Shown here: positions 26,365 through 34,502 of the stretch, one piece after another
How the letters are laid out: each line of letters begins with the position of its first letter
Numbering within the stretch: position 1 is the first letter of the stretch
NCBI RefSeq assembly: GCF_017581925.1
Contig: NZ_JAGEVG010000007.1
Span: 122,120-186,119, forward strand
Source of the DNA: Gelidibacter pelagius
GTDB lineage: Bacteria > Bacteroidota > Bacteroidia > Flavobacteriales > Flavobacteriaceae
Direction: 5' to 3'
DNA: 64,000 bases
Translations under genes and position numbers: made by a program
Notes under the pieces: model-generated
Databases searched by the model: none
Told to the model about the DNA's origin: nothing
What the model saw: the letters and a program-made list of their open reading frames with translations, nothing else

Positions 26365-27225
26365 ATGAAGCCTTCCTTAGAAGTTCTTAAGTTTGCCACT
26401 TCACAAAAATCCTATAACTTTTTTAAAGTCGATGTGCCCTGTTTTGTTCCCTATTGGCACTATCATCCCGAACTGGAATTAACGCTCATTACAAAAGGTC
26501 AAGGCACCCGTTTTGTTGGGAACAGCATTTTGCCTTTTTATGATTATGATTTGGTATTGGTAGGAGAAAATGTACCCCACCACTGGGTGTCCTTAAAACG
26601 GGAGGATGATGTCATGCAACAAGCTTATGTGTTTCAGTTTCCAAAAGATATTTTTGGCAATATCATTGAGTGTGCTGCATTTGGAGCTTTGTTTCAGGAG
26701 GCGCAACGCGGCATTCATTTTAGAAGTCCAAGTACAGCCGTCATTGAGAAGATAATAGGTTTTGATGCACTTCATCCTGTACAACAAGTGAGTGCGCTTA
26801 TGGGTTTGCTAAGCAAGCTTTTAGCTGATGATAATCGTGTGGGATTGTCGTCAAAAATCTATAAGTTGAACGCGGTAAATAGTTTACAGAATTTTAAAGT
26901 GAAGGAGACCATTTCTTATATCCTTGAGAATCTGGACAAAAAACTTACGGTAAATATGTTGGCAGAACGGACACATATGGTGCCACAATCTTTTTGCAGA
27001 TGGTTTAAATCATCGGTTGGCAATTCGTTTGTTACTTTTTTGAATGCTGCACGGATTGAAAGGGCATGTCAGCTTTTAACGACTACCGAAACGCCTATCA
27101 AACAAATTGCTTACCAAAGTGGATTTGAAAGCTTAAGTCACTTTAATCGGACGTTCAAACATCTTAAAGGTGAAAGTCCAAGAGATTTAAGGTCTAATTT
27201 TATGCCCACCAGTGGGTTTTATTAA
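26365..27225 (+). CDS. AraC-family transcriptional regulator
   Basis: A 286-residue regulator. The N-terminal cupin sensor (about 1-160) contains PYWHYHPELELTLITKGQG and ENVPHHWVSLKR. Two AraC helix-turn-helix motifs lie near 195-280: LTVNMLAERTHMVPQSFCRW and IKQIAYQSGFESLSHFNRTF. It is divergent from the PhyH-isomerase-GH13 operon and likely controls it in response to a sugar-type ligand. The last codons (FMPTSGFY and stop) lie inside a dispersed repeat, so the C-terminus seems to have been rewritten by a repeat insertion. Confidence 0.92.
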   Translation: MKPSLEVLKFATSQKSYNFFKVDVPCFVPYWHYHPELELTLITKGQGTRFVGNSILPFYDYDLVLVGENVPHHWVSLKREDDVMQQAYVFQFPKDIFGNIIECAAFGALFQEAQRGIHFRSPSTAVIEKIIGFDALHPVQQVSALMGLLSKLLADDNRVGLSSKIYKLNAVNSLQNFKVKETISYILENLDKKLTVNMLAERTHMVPQSFCRWFKSSVGNSFVTFLNAARIERACQLLTTTETPIKQIAYQSGFESLSHFNRTFKHLKGESPRDLRSNFMPTSGFY

Positions 27226-27236
27226 CCTGAGGTTGC
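27199..27236 (-). repeat. Dispersed 40-bp palindromic repeat, copy C
   Basis: The reverse complement reads GCAACCTCAGG, then AATAAAACCCACTGGTGGG, closely matching copies A and D. The hairpin half encodes the last residues and stop of the AraC regulator. Confidence 0.75.
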
Positions 27237-27350
27237 ATAGATCGAAAAAGGAATTTCCTCTTCAAATCTTGTGGACTTGCCCGCCTGTGCTGGTCGGACT
27301 CTGAGGTTCTTGATGGTGACTTAAGCTGTATTGGTTTTATAAAAATCTAT

Positions 27351-27578
27351 CTACGAACCTGGTTTTGGAGGTAGAGCGAACGCTACGGCGTCATGTTCAA
27401 AATGGTTTCGGTGTGAGCCATCACAAAAAGGTTTATTTGCTGATAATCCACATCTACAAAGCGAGATGACATCACGACCACCAAGGTCATAAGCATTGCC
27501 ATCTTTATCGACGATTTGAAAATCGCCTTCTATTCTTAGCGAACCGTTGTTGTTTACTTTTAAGGTTGTTTTACTCAT
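27351..27578 (-). CDS. CDGSH iron-sulfur domain protein
   Basis: A 75-residue cytoplasmic protein with one CDGSH motif (CRCGLSANKPFCDGSH, about residues 42-57), which binds a 2Fe-2S cluster through three Cys and one His. The first part (GSLRIEGDFQIVDKDGNAYD) matches the usual lead-in of bacterial single-CDGSH proteins. Predicted electron-transfer or redox-sensing role; partner unknown. Confidence 0.92.
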   Translation of the reverse strand: MSKTTLKVNNNGSLRIEGDFQIVDKDGNAYDLGGRDVISLCRCGLSANKPFCDGSHRNHFEHDAVAFALPPKPGS

Positions 27579-27881
27579 AGGGGTTGTTATTTATTATTGG
27601 TTATTATTAATTTTATTCATTATTGGAACATTAAGTTCTTGTTTTCAAGGTTAATGAAATGCATACGGCGTTTTATTGGAACCACAAAACAAACTAAAAC
27701 AATTTCCACAATGTGCTAAACTACACTAAGTTTTTGAATAAAGGAATTCGAATTGAAGCCGGAACTTTAGAATTCCATTCCAAGGATTAACATTGTCCTA
27801 ACAGCAGAACTGAAATTAATGCTGTAATTTCGTCATTCTGACCTTTTATGAGGTTATATTCTTACAAATACTAAACAAAAT
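27579..27881. other. Intergenic region without recognised features
   Basis: A 303-bp A+T-rich gap between divergent CDGSH and flavin monooxygenase genes. No repeat copy, clear -7 element or structured RNA recognised. Confidence 0.4.
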
Positions 27882-28901
27882 ATGAATTCTCTACATACTA
27901 AATATTCCATTTTAGAACTTGCCTTGGTTTCTGAAGGTCATAGTCTCAAACAAACTTTTAATAATTCACTCAAGTTGGCCCAAAAGGCCGAAGAATTTGG
28001 ATACACGCGCTTCTGGTTGGCTGAACATCATAATGCGGTCAATATAGGCAGTAGCGCCACCTCCGTACTTATCGGATATGTTGCCGAAGGCACTAAAACT
28101 ATTCGTGTAGGTTCGGGCGGAATTATGCTACCTAACCATTCCCCATTGATTGTTGCTGAACAATTCGGTACTTTAGGATCCTTATATCCCAATCGTATTG
28201 ATTTAGGCTTGGGGAGAGCCCCGGGAACGGATAGAGAAACAGCGCAAGCCATTCGCTCTGATTTCATGCAGGCCGCACATTCGTTTCCGAAGGATATAGA
28301 AGACATCCAGCAATATTTTTCCGTAGATAATGCACGTTCTAAAATAAGAGCCACGGTAGCTGAAGGGATAGAAGTACCCATTTATATTTTAGGATCCAGT
28401 ACGGACAGTGCCCATTTATCGGCGGAAAAAGGTCTGCCTTATGCATTTGCTAGCCACTTTGCCACCATTCATTTGGAAGCAGCTACAGCAATTTATCGAG
28501 AGAAGTTCCAACCTTCAGATACTTTAAAAGCACCTTATGTGATGGCAGGTGTCAATATCATCATCGCAGATACCGATGAGGAAGCTGAAAGTTACGCGAC
28601 CTCATTGATCCGAATGTTTCTGGGTATTTTTACTGGTAAAAGAGAATATATGCAACCACCAACGGCGATGACCCAGGAGTTTAGGGAAATTATGGAGCAT
28701 CCACAAGTGCATCAAATGTTGAAATATTCTTTTGTGGGCAGCAAAGCCACCGTAAAAGCCCAAGTAAAGAACTTCTTAGAGAAAACCAAAGCCGACGAAT
28801 TAATTGCAGTGACCAATATTTATGATATCAACCATCGGATCCGATCTTACGAATTGTTTGCGGAGATCATGGACGAATTGAATACGGAATCGAAGGGATA
28901 A
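27882..28901 (+). CDS. Luciferase-like flavin-dependent monooxygenase
   Basis: A 339-residue LLM-class oxidoreductase of the bacterial-luciferase fold, using reduced FMN or F420-type flavin and oxygen. Visible: EFGYTRFWLAEHHNAVN near residue 40, IRVGSGGIMLPNHSPLIVAE near 75, and DLGLGRAPGTDRETAQAIRS near 105, all typical of the YhbW-like subgroup. Substrate unknown. A broken CIA30-family gene follows 33 bp downstream. Confidence 0.92.
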   Translation: MNSLHTKYSILELALVSEGHSLKQTFNNSLKLAQKAEEFGYTRFWLAEHHNAVNIGSSATSVLIGYVAEGTKTIRVGSGGIMLPNHSPLIVAEQFGTLGSLYPNRIDLGLGRAPGTDRETAQAIRSDFMQAAHSFPKDIEDIQQYFSVDNARSKIRATVAEGIEVPIYILGSSTDSAHLSAEKGLPYAFASHFATIHLEAATAIYREKFQPSDTLKAPYVMAGVNIIIADTDEEAESYATSLIRMFLGIFTGKREYMQPPTAMTQEFREIMEHPQVHQMLKYSFVGSKATVKAQVKNFLEKTKADELIAVTNIYDINHRIRSYELFAEIMDELNTESKG

Positions 28902-28934
28902 CCTTTTATAGTATAGCTCAACCACATAGTATTA

Positions 28935-29441
28935 ATGACGATGAATAGACAAGATGAATCACTAGTTTTCGATTTTAAAACCCAACAAAGCACTACTAAT
29001 TGGCTGGTGGTCAATGATGGGGTTATGGGCGGACTTTCCAAAGGCAACATGTCAATGAGTGACGCCGGGAATGGCCTTTTTTCGGGTTCTGTTACAACCG
29101 AGAATAACGGTGGTTTTTCTTCGGTCAAATATGCGTTTTCGAAAAGAGACGTATCGGATTTTAAATCTTTTAAAATAAGGCTCAAAGGGGATAGTAAACC
29201 CTACCAATTCCGAGTTAAATCAGACCAAACAAAGGAGTATTCGTTTGTTAATGAATTTTAAACAACAGGGCATTGGGAAACCATAACCCTACCATTTACT
29301 GATTTTTATGCGAGTTTTAGAGGCAACAAGCTTGGTATTCCCAATTATAACGGAAAACTCATGGAAGAAGTACGGTTTCTAATAGGCAATAAAAGGAATG
29401 AAGATTTTGCATTGGAGATTGAACGCATTTGGTTGGAATAA
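28935..29441 (+). pseudogene. CIA30-family gene interrupted by an in-frame TAA
   Basis: The frame opens MTMNRQDESLVFDF and shows the CIA30 (complex I intermediate-associated protein 30) pattern: LVVNDGVMGGLSKGNMSMS, NNGGFSSVKYAF and KPYQFRVKSDQTKEYSFVNEF. A TAA at 29259-29261 stops it. The same frame continues without a shift as TTGHWETITLPFTDFYASF, then MEEVRFLIGNKRNEDFAL and a stop at 29439-29441. One sense-to-stop change therefore splits a gene of about 168 codons. It could be a real pseudogene, a recoded stop or a sequencing error. Confidence 0.82.
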
Positions 29442-29634
29442 TGGTTGTACTTTAAACAAGATTATAGGAGTAGTAAAACCCAAGGGTGAGCATGAAATTA
29501 AATCATTTTAGAGCCTTACAATAGTGAGAATGTTTTCACTTATAATAGTTCTTTTATAGTGCTTTCTAATTTACCCATGGCTATACCTATCGCATTAATC
29601 ATCCAAATGGTGTTATTCACTGCAAAACTGTGGT

Positions 29635-29642
29635 TATCTTTG
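29635..29642 (+). promoter_or_regulatory. -7 element (TATCTTTG) for the RNA helicase pair
   Basis: TATCTTTG exactly fits TAnnTTTG. It lies 15 bp before the helicase ATG, implying a very short leader. Confidence 0.55.
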
Positions 29643-29657
29643 CGCAAAATATAGTTT

Positions 29658-31001
29658 ATGTCACATCAGTTTTCAGATTTAGGGATTAATGAGCACCTAC
29701 AAAAAAGTTTAGCCAATTTACAGATGGCTGTTCCTACAGACATTCAAGTAAAGACCATTCCAGTCATCCTCAACCAAAAAGAAGATGTTGTGGTGTTGGC
29801 AAAGACCGGAACCGGGAAAACTGCGGCCTTTGGCTTGCCATTGCTGCAATTAATTGATGTTGCAAATTCCAATGTACAAACGCTGATATTGGCGCCTACA
29901 AGAGAATTAGGACAACAGATCTATAATAACTTGGTTGCTTATGCTGCAGATAGTCCAGAAGTTTCCATCGCCTCAGTATGTGGTGGAATCCCCATAAAAC
30001 CTCAAATAGAACGCTTAAAAACGCCAACTCACATTGTGGTGGCAACGCCAGGACGTTTGGTCGATTTAATGACCCGTGGTGCTATCGATGTAAAAAGTGT
30101 TCAATATTTGGTATTGGACGAAGCTGATGAAATGGTTAGCGCCTTAAAAGACGAAGTGGATGTCATTATCAAAGCGATTCCGAAAACGAGACGTACCTTA
30201 CTGTTTACGGCAACCATGCCCGGTACCATAAAACAATTGGTTCAAAATTACATGTCCAAGCATGTGGTGCATATTGAAGCTGATATGGGCACGGTAGGGC
30301 ACCAAGGCATTGATCATCAATATGTCGTAGTAGAGCCTATTGAGAAATTAGAGGTGCTACTTCATTTTTTAAATTCCAAGGAAGGAGAGCGCGGGATTAT
30401 ATTTTGTAAAACTAAGGCTGCGGTCAATAAGTTGGCAAAAAATTTGGCCATCAACAAATTCTCTTCTGGTGCACTTCATGGCAGTTTGACCCAAGGCATT
30501 CGTGATCGGATTATGGAACAATTCAGAGAAGGGTATATTGATATTTTAGTCGCTACAGATTTGGCAGCGCGTGGTATTGACGTCAAAGAGATCTCTTATG
30601 TGGTCAATTATCATTTGCCAGATACTTATGAAGCCTATGTCCATAGAAGCGGACGTACTGCAAGGGCAGGAGCGAAGGGCTTATCTTTGACCATTCTGCA
30701 AAAAGAAGAAGTTGAAGATATTGCCGATTTCGAAAATGAATTGGGCATTGTCTTTAAACAATTCAAAAAAGCCGATGCCCAGAGTATTGAAGAAAACAAC
30801 GGTCTTTTATGGGCCAGAAAAATATTTAAGACGAAACCAAATCGGGAGGTTTCAGAAGCTTACAAAGCCAGGATTAAGACCATTTTCCATCATCTGACAA
30901 AAGAAGAATTGGTAGATAAAATATTCGCCAATTACTTGGCACAAAACCATACGGAAGCGCCAAAAACGGAAGTCTCCAAAAAACAGAAAAAGAACAAATA
31001 A
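29658..31001 (+). CDS. DEAD-box RNA helicase
   Basis: A 447-residue ATP-dependent RNA helicase. Ordered motifs: Q-motif region (FSDLGINEHLQKSLANLQM), Walker A AKTGTGKTAAF near 50, PTRELGQQIY, Walker B LVLDEADEM near 153, TAT in LLFTATMP, and C-terminal motifs VATDLAARGIDVKEI and YVHRSGRTARAG. Motif III is TAT rather than the usual SAT. Probably acts in ribosome or mRNA remodelling, perhaps at low temperature. A second helicase gene starts 2 bp later. Confidence 0.93.
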   Translation: MSHQFSDLGINEHLQKSLANLQMAVPTDIQVKTIPVILNQKEDVVVLAKTGTGKTAAFGLPLLQLIDVANSNVQTLILAPTRELGQQIYNNLVAYAADSPEVSIASVCGGIPIKPQIERLKTPTHIVVATPGRLVDLMTRGAIDVKSVQYLVLDEADEMVSALKDEVDVIIKAIPKTRRTLLFTATMPGTIKQLVQNYMSKHVVHIEADMGTVGHQGIDHQYVVVEPIEKLEVLLHFLNSKEGERGIIFCKTKAAVNKLAKNLAINKFSSGALHGSLTQGIRDRIMEQFREGYIDILVATDLAARGIDVKEISYVVNYHLPDTYEAYVHRSGRTARAGAKGLSLTILQKEEVEDIADFENELGIVFKQFKKADAQSIEENNGLLWARKIFKTKPNREVSEAYKARIKTIFHHLTKEELVDKIFANYLAQNHTEAPKTEVSKKQKKNK

Positions 31002-31003
31002 GC

Positions 31004-32317
31004 ATGGCAAATAGCATCAAAGACCAACAGGATATTTTAGATAAATTAAATATTCAAAGCTTGCATCGCATGCAAAAAGAAGCTATTGCGGTGATTGCAG
31101 AAACGACCAACACGATTTTGCTATCTCCAACGGGAACCGGTAAAACTTTAGCATTTTTATTGCCGCTATTGGATGTTTTAGATCCTACCAATAGCGAGGT
31201 GCAGGCACTTATCATCGTTCCGTCCCGGGAACTGGCCATTCAAATAGAACAAGTGGCGCGAGATATGGGCTCTGGATTTAAGGTGAATGCGGTGTATGGT
31301 GGCCGACCTATGTCAAAAGACAAAATTGAGATCAAGCATACCCCAGCTATTTTAATAGGAACGCCAGGTCGTATCCTAGATCATTTTGATGCCAATCGTT
31401 TTTCAAAAGCAAGTATTAAAACGCTTATTTTGGACGAGTTTGACAAATCGTTGGAAGATGGTTTTGAAGAAGAAATGAAAGGGATTATTGGGCAATTGCC
31501 CAGTATTAATAAGCGGATTTTGACTTCGGCTACAAAACTTGATAAAATTCCTGGATTTGTTCGGTTGGATAAACCTGTAACCGTTGATTATCTAAGTGAA
31601 AAACGAAAATCGACCTTGGTCATCAAAACCGTGGTTTCGCAAAAACCTAATAAACTGCCTTCATTATTGGAGTTGTTGCAACATATCGGCAATCACCAGG
31701 GTATTATTTTCTGTAATTTCAGAGAGAGTATTGATAGGGTCAGTCACTTTTTAAAGCGAAATAATATTAGTCACGCCACTTTTTCAGGAGGAATGGAACA
31801 ACAGGACAGAGAGCGCTCCCTCATTACCTTTAGAAATGGTACGAGTCAAATTCTTTTGGCGACCGATTTAGCGTCAAGAGGCATCGATATCCCAGAACTC
31901 GGTTTTATCATTCATTACGAGTTGCCCAAGCATCACGAAGAGTTTATCCATAGAAATGGTCGAACTGCACGAGTCAACGCCAAAGGAACGGCCTATGTTT
32001 TAAAAGGCAGCGATGAGCAATTACCCGACTTCATCAAGGAATCCAGACCTCACAAAACCTCCACCAAAGCACCAACTTCAGCACCTCAATGGGAGACACT
32101 ATTCATTTCTGGAGGACGTAAGGATAAAATATCCAAAGGTGATATTGTCGGTCTTTTCATGAAACAAGGTGGTCTCACTCAAGAACAATTGGGTACCATC
32201 GAACTTAAACAAGACTGCGCTTTCGTTGCCGTCCCGATTAAGGAAGCCAAACGCATCGTTAAGATTTTGGACAACACACGCTTAAAGAAGAAAAAAGTAC
32301 GGATTAGGGTGCTTTAG
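31004..32317 (+). CDS. DEAD-type RNA helicase with DbpA-like RNA-binding domain (DEFD motif)
   Basis: A 437-residue helicase. Walker A is LLSPTGTGKTLAF near residue 45, and motif III is ILTSATKL. Motif II reads LILDEFDKSLEDGF, so it is DEFD rather than DEAD. C-terminal motifs LLATDLASRGIDIPEL and FIHRNGRTARVN are intact. Residues about 365-437 (TLFISGGRKDKISKGDIVGL, ending KKKVRIRVL) match the DbpA RNA-binding domain, which targets 23S rRNA in DbpA. The 2-bp spacing to the upstream helicase makes them one operon. Confidence 0.9.
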   Translation: MANSIKDQQDILDKLNIQSLHRMQKEAIAVIAETTNTILLSPTGTGKTLAFLLPLLDVLDPTNSEVQALIIVPSRELAIQIEQVARDMGSGFKVNAVYGGRPMSKDKIEIKHTPAILIGTPGRILDHFDANRFSKASIKTLILDEFDKSLEDGFEEEMKGIIGQLPSINKRILTSATKLDKIPGFVRLDKPVTVDYLSEKRKSTLVIKTVVSQKPNKLPSLLELLQHIGNHQGIIFCNFRESIDRVSHFLKRNNISHATFSGGMEQQDRERSLITFRNGTSQILLATDLASRGIDIPELGFIIHYELPKHHEEFIHRNGRTARVNAKGTAYVLKGSDEQLPDFIKESRPHKTSTKAPTSAPQWETLFISGGRKDKISKGDIVGLFMKQGGLTQEQLGTIELKQDCAFVAVPIKEAKRIVKILDNTRLKKKKVRIRVL

Positions 32318-32340
32318 ATATAGCAAAGAATTAAGAAGAT

Positions 32341-32510
32341 TTTAGACATAGATTACACTAATTACATTGATGGCGTTGGCGTTAATTACATTTTCGCGCT
32401 AGATATATTCTGTTTCACAAATTCTACGGTTTTCTAGTCTATTCAATTGGGGAAATGAATCGGTAATAATAACGCAACTATCCGTGGAAATCCGTGAAAT
32501 CTGTGTCTAA
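32341..32510. repeat. Intergenic element with inverted TTTAGACA ends
   Basis: The left end TTTAGACATAGATTACAC and the right end (reverse complement TTAGACACAGATTTCACGG) are imperfect inverted copies. Internal sequence includes GATGGCGTTGGCGTT, similar to the right part of the larger element at 45377-45970. It fills the gap between convergent helicase and desaturase genes and may be a small non-autonomous or structured repeat element. Confidence 0.5.
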
Positions 32511-32534
32511 AAAAACTTAACTTAAAACGTGATT

Positions 32535-33275
32535 TTATTTCTTAACCGGAACCACTTTCAACTGAATCACCCCCAAAGCATTCAAAACGCGGATGATCTG
32601 ATAAGTCATGTCAACTTCATACCATTTCACTCCAAAATTTGCTCTACTCGCAAATTTATGATGGTTATTGTGATAGCCTTCGCCCATCATCAAAAAATCA
32701 AAACGAAAGAGGTTTTTGCTCGTATTTTTCATTTGGTAATTGACATACCCATAAATATGGCCAAACCAGTTAATAATGACGCCGTGAATAGGGGCCATCA
32801 TAAAGGTAATCGGTAATAATAACCATTGCCACCAAGCGGTTACAAAGTAAACAAAGAACAATACATAAAGCGCCATCCATAAGATTCGTGAAACTCGGGA
32901 ACTCGCAAACTTATCGAAGGCCTCCCATTGAGGAACGTTCTTGGTAAAGCGTTGATCTACTTCAATACGTTGTTTATTGATATCCTGATAGATGTTTTTT
33001 GTTTTCCACATCATTGCAAACATATTGTCATCATAAGACGGTGAATGTGGGTCTTGTTCCGTATCTGTATAAGCGTGGTGCATGCGGTGCATCACCCCAT
33101 ACCCATATGCACTTAAATAACTCGAACCTTGAAAAATCCAAGTGAGTACAAAGGTAATCCGCTCCATGGTTTTAGACATGGTAAACACCTGATGTGCTGC
33201 ATAGCGATGTAAAAAGAAAGATTGAAAGAATAAGCCCCCATACCAGAGCACAATAACAAAAAGGACAATGATCAT
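32535..33275 (-). CDS. Membrane fatty acyl desaturase
   Basis: A 246-residue acyl-CoA/acyl-lipid desaturase of the di-iron membrane type. Three histidine boxes are present: HRYAAHQ near residue 24, HRMHHAYTD near 65, and HNNHHKF near 205. Several hydrophobic segments lie between (VIVLFVIVLWYGGLFF; ALYVLFFVYFVTAWW). It introduces double bonds into fatty chains, adjusting membrane fluidity. Its own -7 element sits 13 bp upstream. A Crp/Fnr-type gene lies upstream on the same strand. Confidence 0.92.
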   Translation of the reverse strand: MIIVLFVIVLWYGGLFFQSFFLHRYAAHQVFTMSKTMERITFVLTWIFQGSSYLSAYGYGVMHRMHHAYTDTEQDPHSPSYDDNMFAMMWKTKNIYQDINKQRIEVDQRFTKNVPQWEAFDKFASSRVSRILWMALYVLFFVYFVTAWWQWLLLPITFMMAPIHGVIINWFGHIYGYVNYQMKNTSKNLFRFDFLMMGEGYHNNHHKFASRANFGVKWYEVDMTYQIIRVLNALGVIQLKVVPVKK

Positions 33276-33287
33276 AGTTTTTTTTTA

Positions 33288-33295
33288 CAAAGATA
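33288..33295 (-). promoter_or_regulatory. -7 element (TATCTTTG) for the desaturase
   Basis: TATCTTTG on the minus strand, 13 bp upstream of the desaturase ATG, in the 66-bp gap to the Crp/Fnr gene. It implies an own promoter with a very short leader. Confidence 0.55.
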
Positions 33296-33341
33296 GTGGG
33301 ATATATACTGCCAAACAATGAACCTAGATCAAGTAATACAG

Positions 33342-33911
33342 TTACAATCGCCTTCTAATTCTGCTCAAAGCTTGCGCAGTTACTCCAATATAAGAGCTGA
33401 TATACTTGAGTGGGATGATTTTTATAAGTTCAGGACGTTCCTTAAAGAGTTTTAAATAACGTTCCTCAGCAGACAGATTTAATAAGTGTTGCTCACGTTT
33501 GGATTTGATCAGAAATAAGCGTTCTGCCGCTAATCTTCCAATGAGGTTTCCTATTTCCGTTGTTTTGTAAACAGCTTGCAAATCGTCATAAGTGATGCTT
33601 AACAGTGTCGTTTCTGTTAAGGCTTCCAACTCATAGGCCGAAGGTTGTTGTGTCAAAAACGAATCATAAGCACTTATAAATTGGTCCTTAAAGCTAAAGC
33701 CAAAGGTGATTTCCTTCTCTGAATTTTCTTTGGGAATATATAAGCGAACTACACCAGATTCAATAAATGATATGTGATTTTCAATCTCGTTCAGTTTAAG
33801 GAAAACCGACTTTTTAGGAATGACTCGACGCTGTAATTTAGAAGTAAAAAAATCCCAATCCGATTGAGAGATGGTAGCTATTTGATCTAAGTAAGCTTTT
33901 ATTTGTTGCAA
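33342..33911 (-). CDS. Crp/Fnr-family transcriptional regulator
   Basis: A 189-residue regulator with an N-terminal cyclic-nucleotide-binding-type beta-roll (VIPKKSVFLKLNEIENHISF, then SGVVRLYIPKENSEKEITFG) and a C-terminal helix-turn-helix (KYISSYIGVTAQALSRIRRRL). No Cys cluster typical of Fnr is seen. The start is a TTG at 33911; no in-frame ATG exists before the upstream stop, and a TATCTTTA -7-like sequence lies just upstream. It may control the neighbouring desaturase. Confidence 0.85.
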   Translation of the reverse strand: MQQIKAYLDQIATISQSDWDFFTSKLQRRVIPKKSVFLKLNEIENHISFIESGVVRLYIPKENSEKEITFGFSFKDQFISAYDSFLTQQPSAYELEALTETTLLSITYDDLQAVYKTTEIGNLIGRLAAERLFLIKSKREQHLLNLSAEERYLKLFKERPELIKIIPLKYISSYIGVTAQALSRIRRRL

Positions 33912-34502
33912 ATCCTGTAACCCTAATAATTGAGCCTGTAAAGATATTGCTCTTTTGCCTTAAAATCAAATCTATTGCACAGAGATACCTATTGCGCTGA
34001 GATGCTCGGAGAATTATGGAACACAGACCTGCCCGTCCGTTCAGGAGGGTGAGGCTGATTTTAGCAGATATTCCATTGATTATTTTACCTCAAAACTTAT
34101 TGATAATACGAACAACTTAATTGGCATTTGCCTGCCTGTCGGCAGCCTGGGGGCTTTTATTTTTTGTGACTTCATTCTTTGAGTGAAATATTGAACTGAG
34201 ATACACAGAGGTTACAGAGATACACGGAAAATTATGGAACATTGAATAGACAGTCCGTTTAAGCGAAGACACTGATTTTTTTCTCACATAAATTGAGTAG
34301 GAACAATCTAATTTGTGTTTTTATTTTTTGAATTTCATCTTTTGAGTCTCCACGTCTTTACGTGAAAAACAGAACCTTGACAAGATTGAACCTATCAGAT
34401 ATTACCTAATTTTTGATATTTCCAGTTTAAGTTTGAGCCCTACATTCAAAATAAACGCTAAATTGGTCTTTGCATTGCCTAAATGCCATCCAAAACTAAC
34501 CT
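33912..34502. other. Gene-free region with degenerate repeats
   Basis: A 591-bp gap between divergent genes. It holds two related segments (33973-34023 and 34190-34242) sharing CAGAGATAC and AATTATGGAACA, a GC-rich stretch with TGCCCGTCCG at 34028-34054, and an imperfect GC-rich hairpin (CCTGCCTGTCGGCAGCCTGG) near 34131-34150. No coding region was seen; promoters for both flanking genes presumably lie here. Confidence 0.55.
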
